A stretch of 7,065 nt of DNA from an uncultured Eubacteriales bacterium (lineage in GTDB: Bacteria > Bacillota > Clostridia > Christensenellales > QALW01), in the NCBI GenBank assembly GCA_900552055.1, contig URYI01000106.1, forward strand, positions 1 through 7,065. Reading direction: 5' to 3'. Positions 6,172-7,065 of the stretch are shown here, in pieces. Position 1 is the stretch's first letter. Every line of letters starts with the position of its first letter. Both the position numbers and the translations under genes were made by a program. The notes under the pieces were generated by a model. It ran no database searches and was not told the DNA's origin. It saw nothing but the letters and a program-made list of their open reading frames with translations.

Positions 6172-7004
6172 CTGACGTTACACTGGGGCAGTATTATCCG
6201 GCTGATTCGCCGCTTCACCGATTAGACCCGCGCGTTAAGCTTATCGGTACGCTGGCCTTTATAATTCTGGCTTTTGTCGCCCAAACCTTTATTGGCCTGG
6301 CGCTTTTGGCTGCGTTCATGCTGATCATGGCCTTAATATCCAAGGTACCGCTAAAAGCTTTGTTTAAAGGGTTAAAGACCATTTATATACTGCTGGCCTT
6401 TACCTTTTTGATGAACCTTTTCTTCTCCAATTCAGATACCGACCATGTGCTCATAAAATGGGGATTTATAGTCATTTCCCGTGAAGGGCTTATAAGGGCG
6501 GCATTTATGGCAGTGCGCCTTATATTATTGGTGACCGGGGCCTCCCTAATGACCCTGACTACCTCCCCCATCGCCCTTACAGACGGCATGGAACGGCTTA
6601 TGAGCCCGCTGGCTAAAATCGGCTTCCCGGCTCATGAAACAGCAATGATGATGTCCATAGCCCTGCGCTTTATTCCCACCCTTATGGAAGAAGCCGATCG
6701 GATAATGAAAGCGCAGTCGGCCCGCGGCGCAGGCTTTTCAGGAGGAGGGCTGATAAAAAAGGCCAAGGCGGTTATCCCCATAATCATACCGCTGTTTGTG
6801 AGCGCCATACGCCGGGCAGAGGAATTAGCTATGGCCATGACGGCCAGATGCTATCACGGCGGCGAGGGGCGTACCCGGCTCAATGTGCTGGCCTTTAAGA
6901 AACGGGATGCATATGCCTTCCTGATATTACTGGGATTTGCCCTGATTATAATTGCAGACAATGTATATTTAAGCGGTTTGCTGCCTTTTTTGGCAAAGCC
7001 GTAA
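6168..7004 (+). CDS. ecfT: Energy-coupling factor transporter transmembrane protein EcfT
   Basis: Membrane scaffold that links the EcfA1-EcfA2 ATPases to a substrate-specific S component. The 278-aa protein begins with the typical YYPADSPLHRLDPRVKL segment (Asp-Pro-Arg at 20-22). Hydrophobic membrane spans lie at about 25-57 (two), 71-87 and 108-130, with a final one at about 246-268. Between them lie the cytoplasmic coupling helices with the two Ala-Arg-x motifs, SARG (184-187) and TARC (225-228, followed by YHGGEGRTR), which insert into the ATPase grooves. The second is ARC rather than ARG, a form I recall from other Firmicutes EcfT proteins. AAGGAGG lies 7 nt before the ATG, and the start overlaps the ecfA2 stop. 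No S-component gene lies nearby, so the module probably serves several S components encoded elsewhere. The usual downstream truA is not seen within the window. Confidence 0.95.
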   Translation: MTDVTLGQYYPADSPLHRLDPRVKLIGTLAFIILAFVAQTFIGLALLAAFMLIMALISKVPLKALFKGLKTIYILLAFTFLMNLFFSNSDTDHVLIKWGFIVISREGLIRAAFMAVRLILLVTGASLMTLTTSPIALTDGMERLMSPLAKIGFPAHETAMMMSIALRFIPTLMEEADRIMKAQSARGAGFSGGGLIKKAKAVIPIIIPLFVSAIRRAEELAMAMTARCYHGGEGRTRLNVLAFKKRDAYAFLILLGFALIIIADNVYLSGLLPFLAKP

Positions 7005-7048
7005 TGCGGGGCAGGAGCCGGATTTTTGCGGCGGGGGGCGGCGCGCGG

Positions 7049-7065
7049 CCGAGCTTTCAGCTCGG
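7049..7065 (+). terminator. GC-rich hairpin downstream of ecfT, probable terminator
   Basis: CCGAGC (7049-7054) and GCTCGG (7060-7065) form a perfect 6-bp stem with loop TTTCA, 44 nt after the ecfT stop codon. The window ends on the last stem base, so the T-tract that would confirm an intrinsic terminator cannot be seen. A G-rich run (about 7028-7048) directly precedes the stem, much like the sequence before the hairpin at the other edge. Confidence 0.5.

Noticed and set aside
7004..7065. ATG overlapping the ecfT stop codon, open to the window end
   Set aside because: The frame runs through the G-rich tract and hairpin, no site is positioned for it, and it does not resemble truA or another expected neighbour.

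Overview
The window carries two divergent operons of housekeeping type, separated by a long intergenic region of about 0.9 kb. The protein families, the strong AGGAG-type ribosome binding sites and the complete EcfA1-EcfA2-EcfT module point to a Firmicutes/Clostridia-like bacterium. I cannot name a genus from the sequence. Codon use mixes many ATA/TTA codons with GC-rich stretches.

Left half, minus strand: mnmE (3541 to 2198) then mnmG (1928 to 75). Their products form the MnmE-MnmG complex that modifies the wobble uridine (position 34) of certain tRNAs. The two genes are separated by a 269-nt spacer that holds a weak 77-codon ORF, overlapping alternative hairpins and a degenerate short repeat. 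A GC-rich hairpin sits at the extreme left edge, downstream of mnmG.

Middle, 3542 to 4459: no convincing protein gene. The part nearer mnmE (about 3706 to 3990) is packed with complementary segments and looks like a structured non-coding RNA, most likely read on the minus strand. A raiA-motif-type RNA is my leading but unverified guess. Next to it is a stretch of GC-rich palindromic islands in AT-rich DNA, and then a good sigma-A-type promoter for the right-hand operon.

Right half, plus strand: ecfA1, ecfA2 and ecfT, with overlapping start and stop codons. They encode the two ATPases and the transmembrane coupling protein of a group II ECF vitamin/metal transporter. No substrate-binding S component is present, as expected for the shared module. 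A second GC-rich hairpin lies at the extreme right edge.

The usual clostridial neighbours are absent on both sides: rnpA-yidC-jag before mnmE, rsmG after mnmG, rplQ before ecfA1 and truA-rplM after ecfT. Both window ends stop exactly at a hairpin preceded by a similar G-rich sequence. The best candidate for something undescribed, or at least unannotated, is the structured RNA between the operons.
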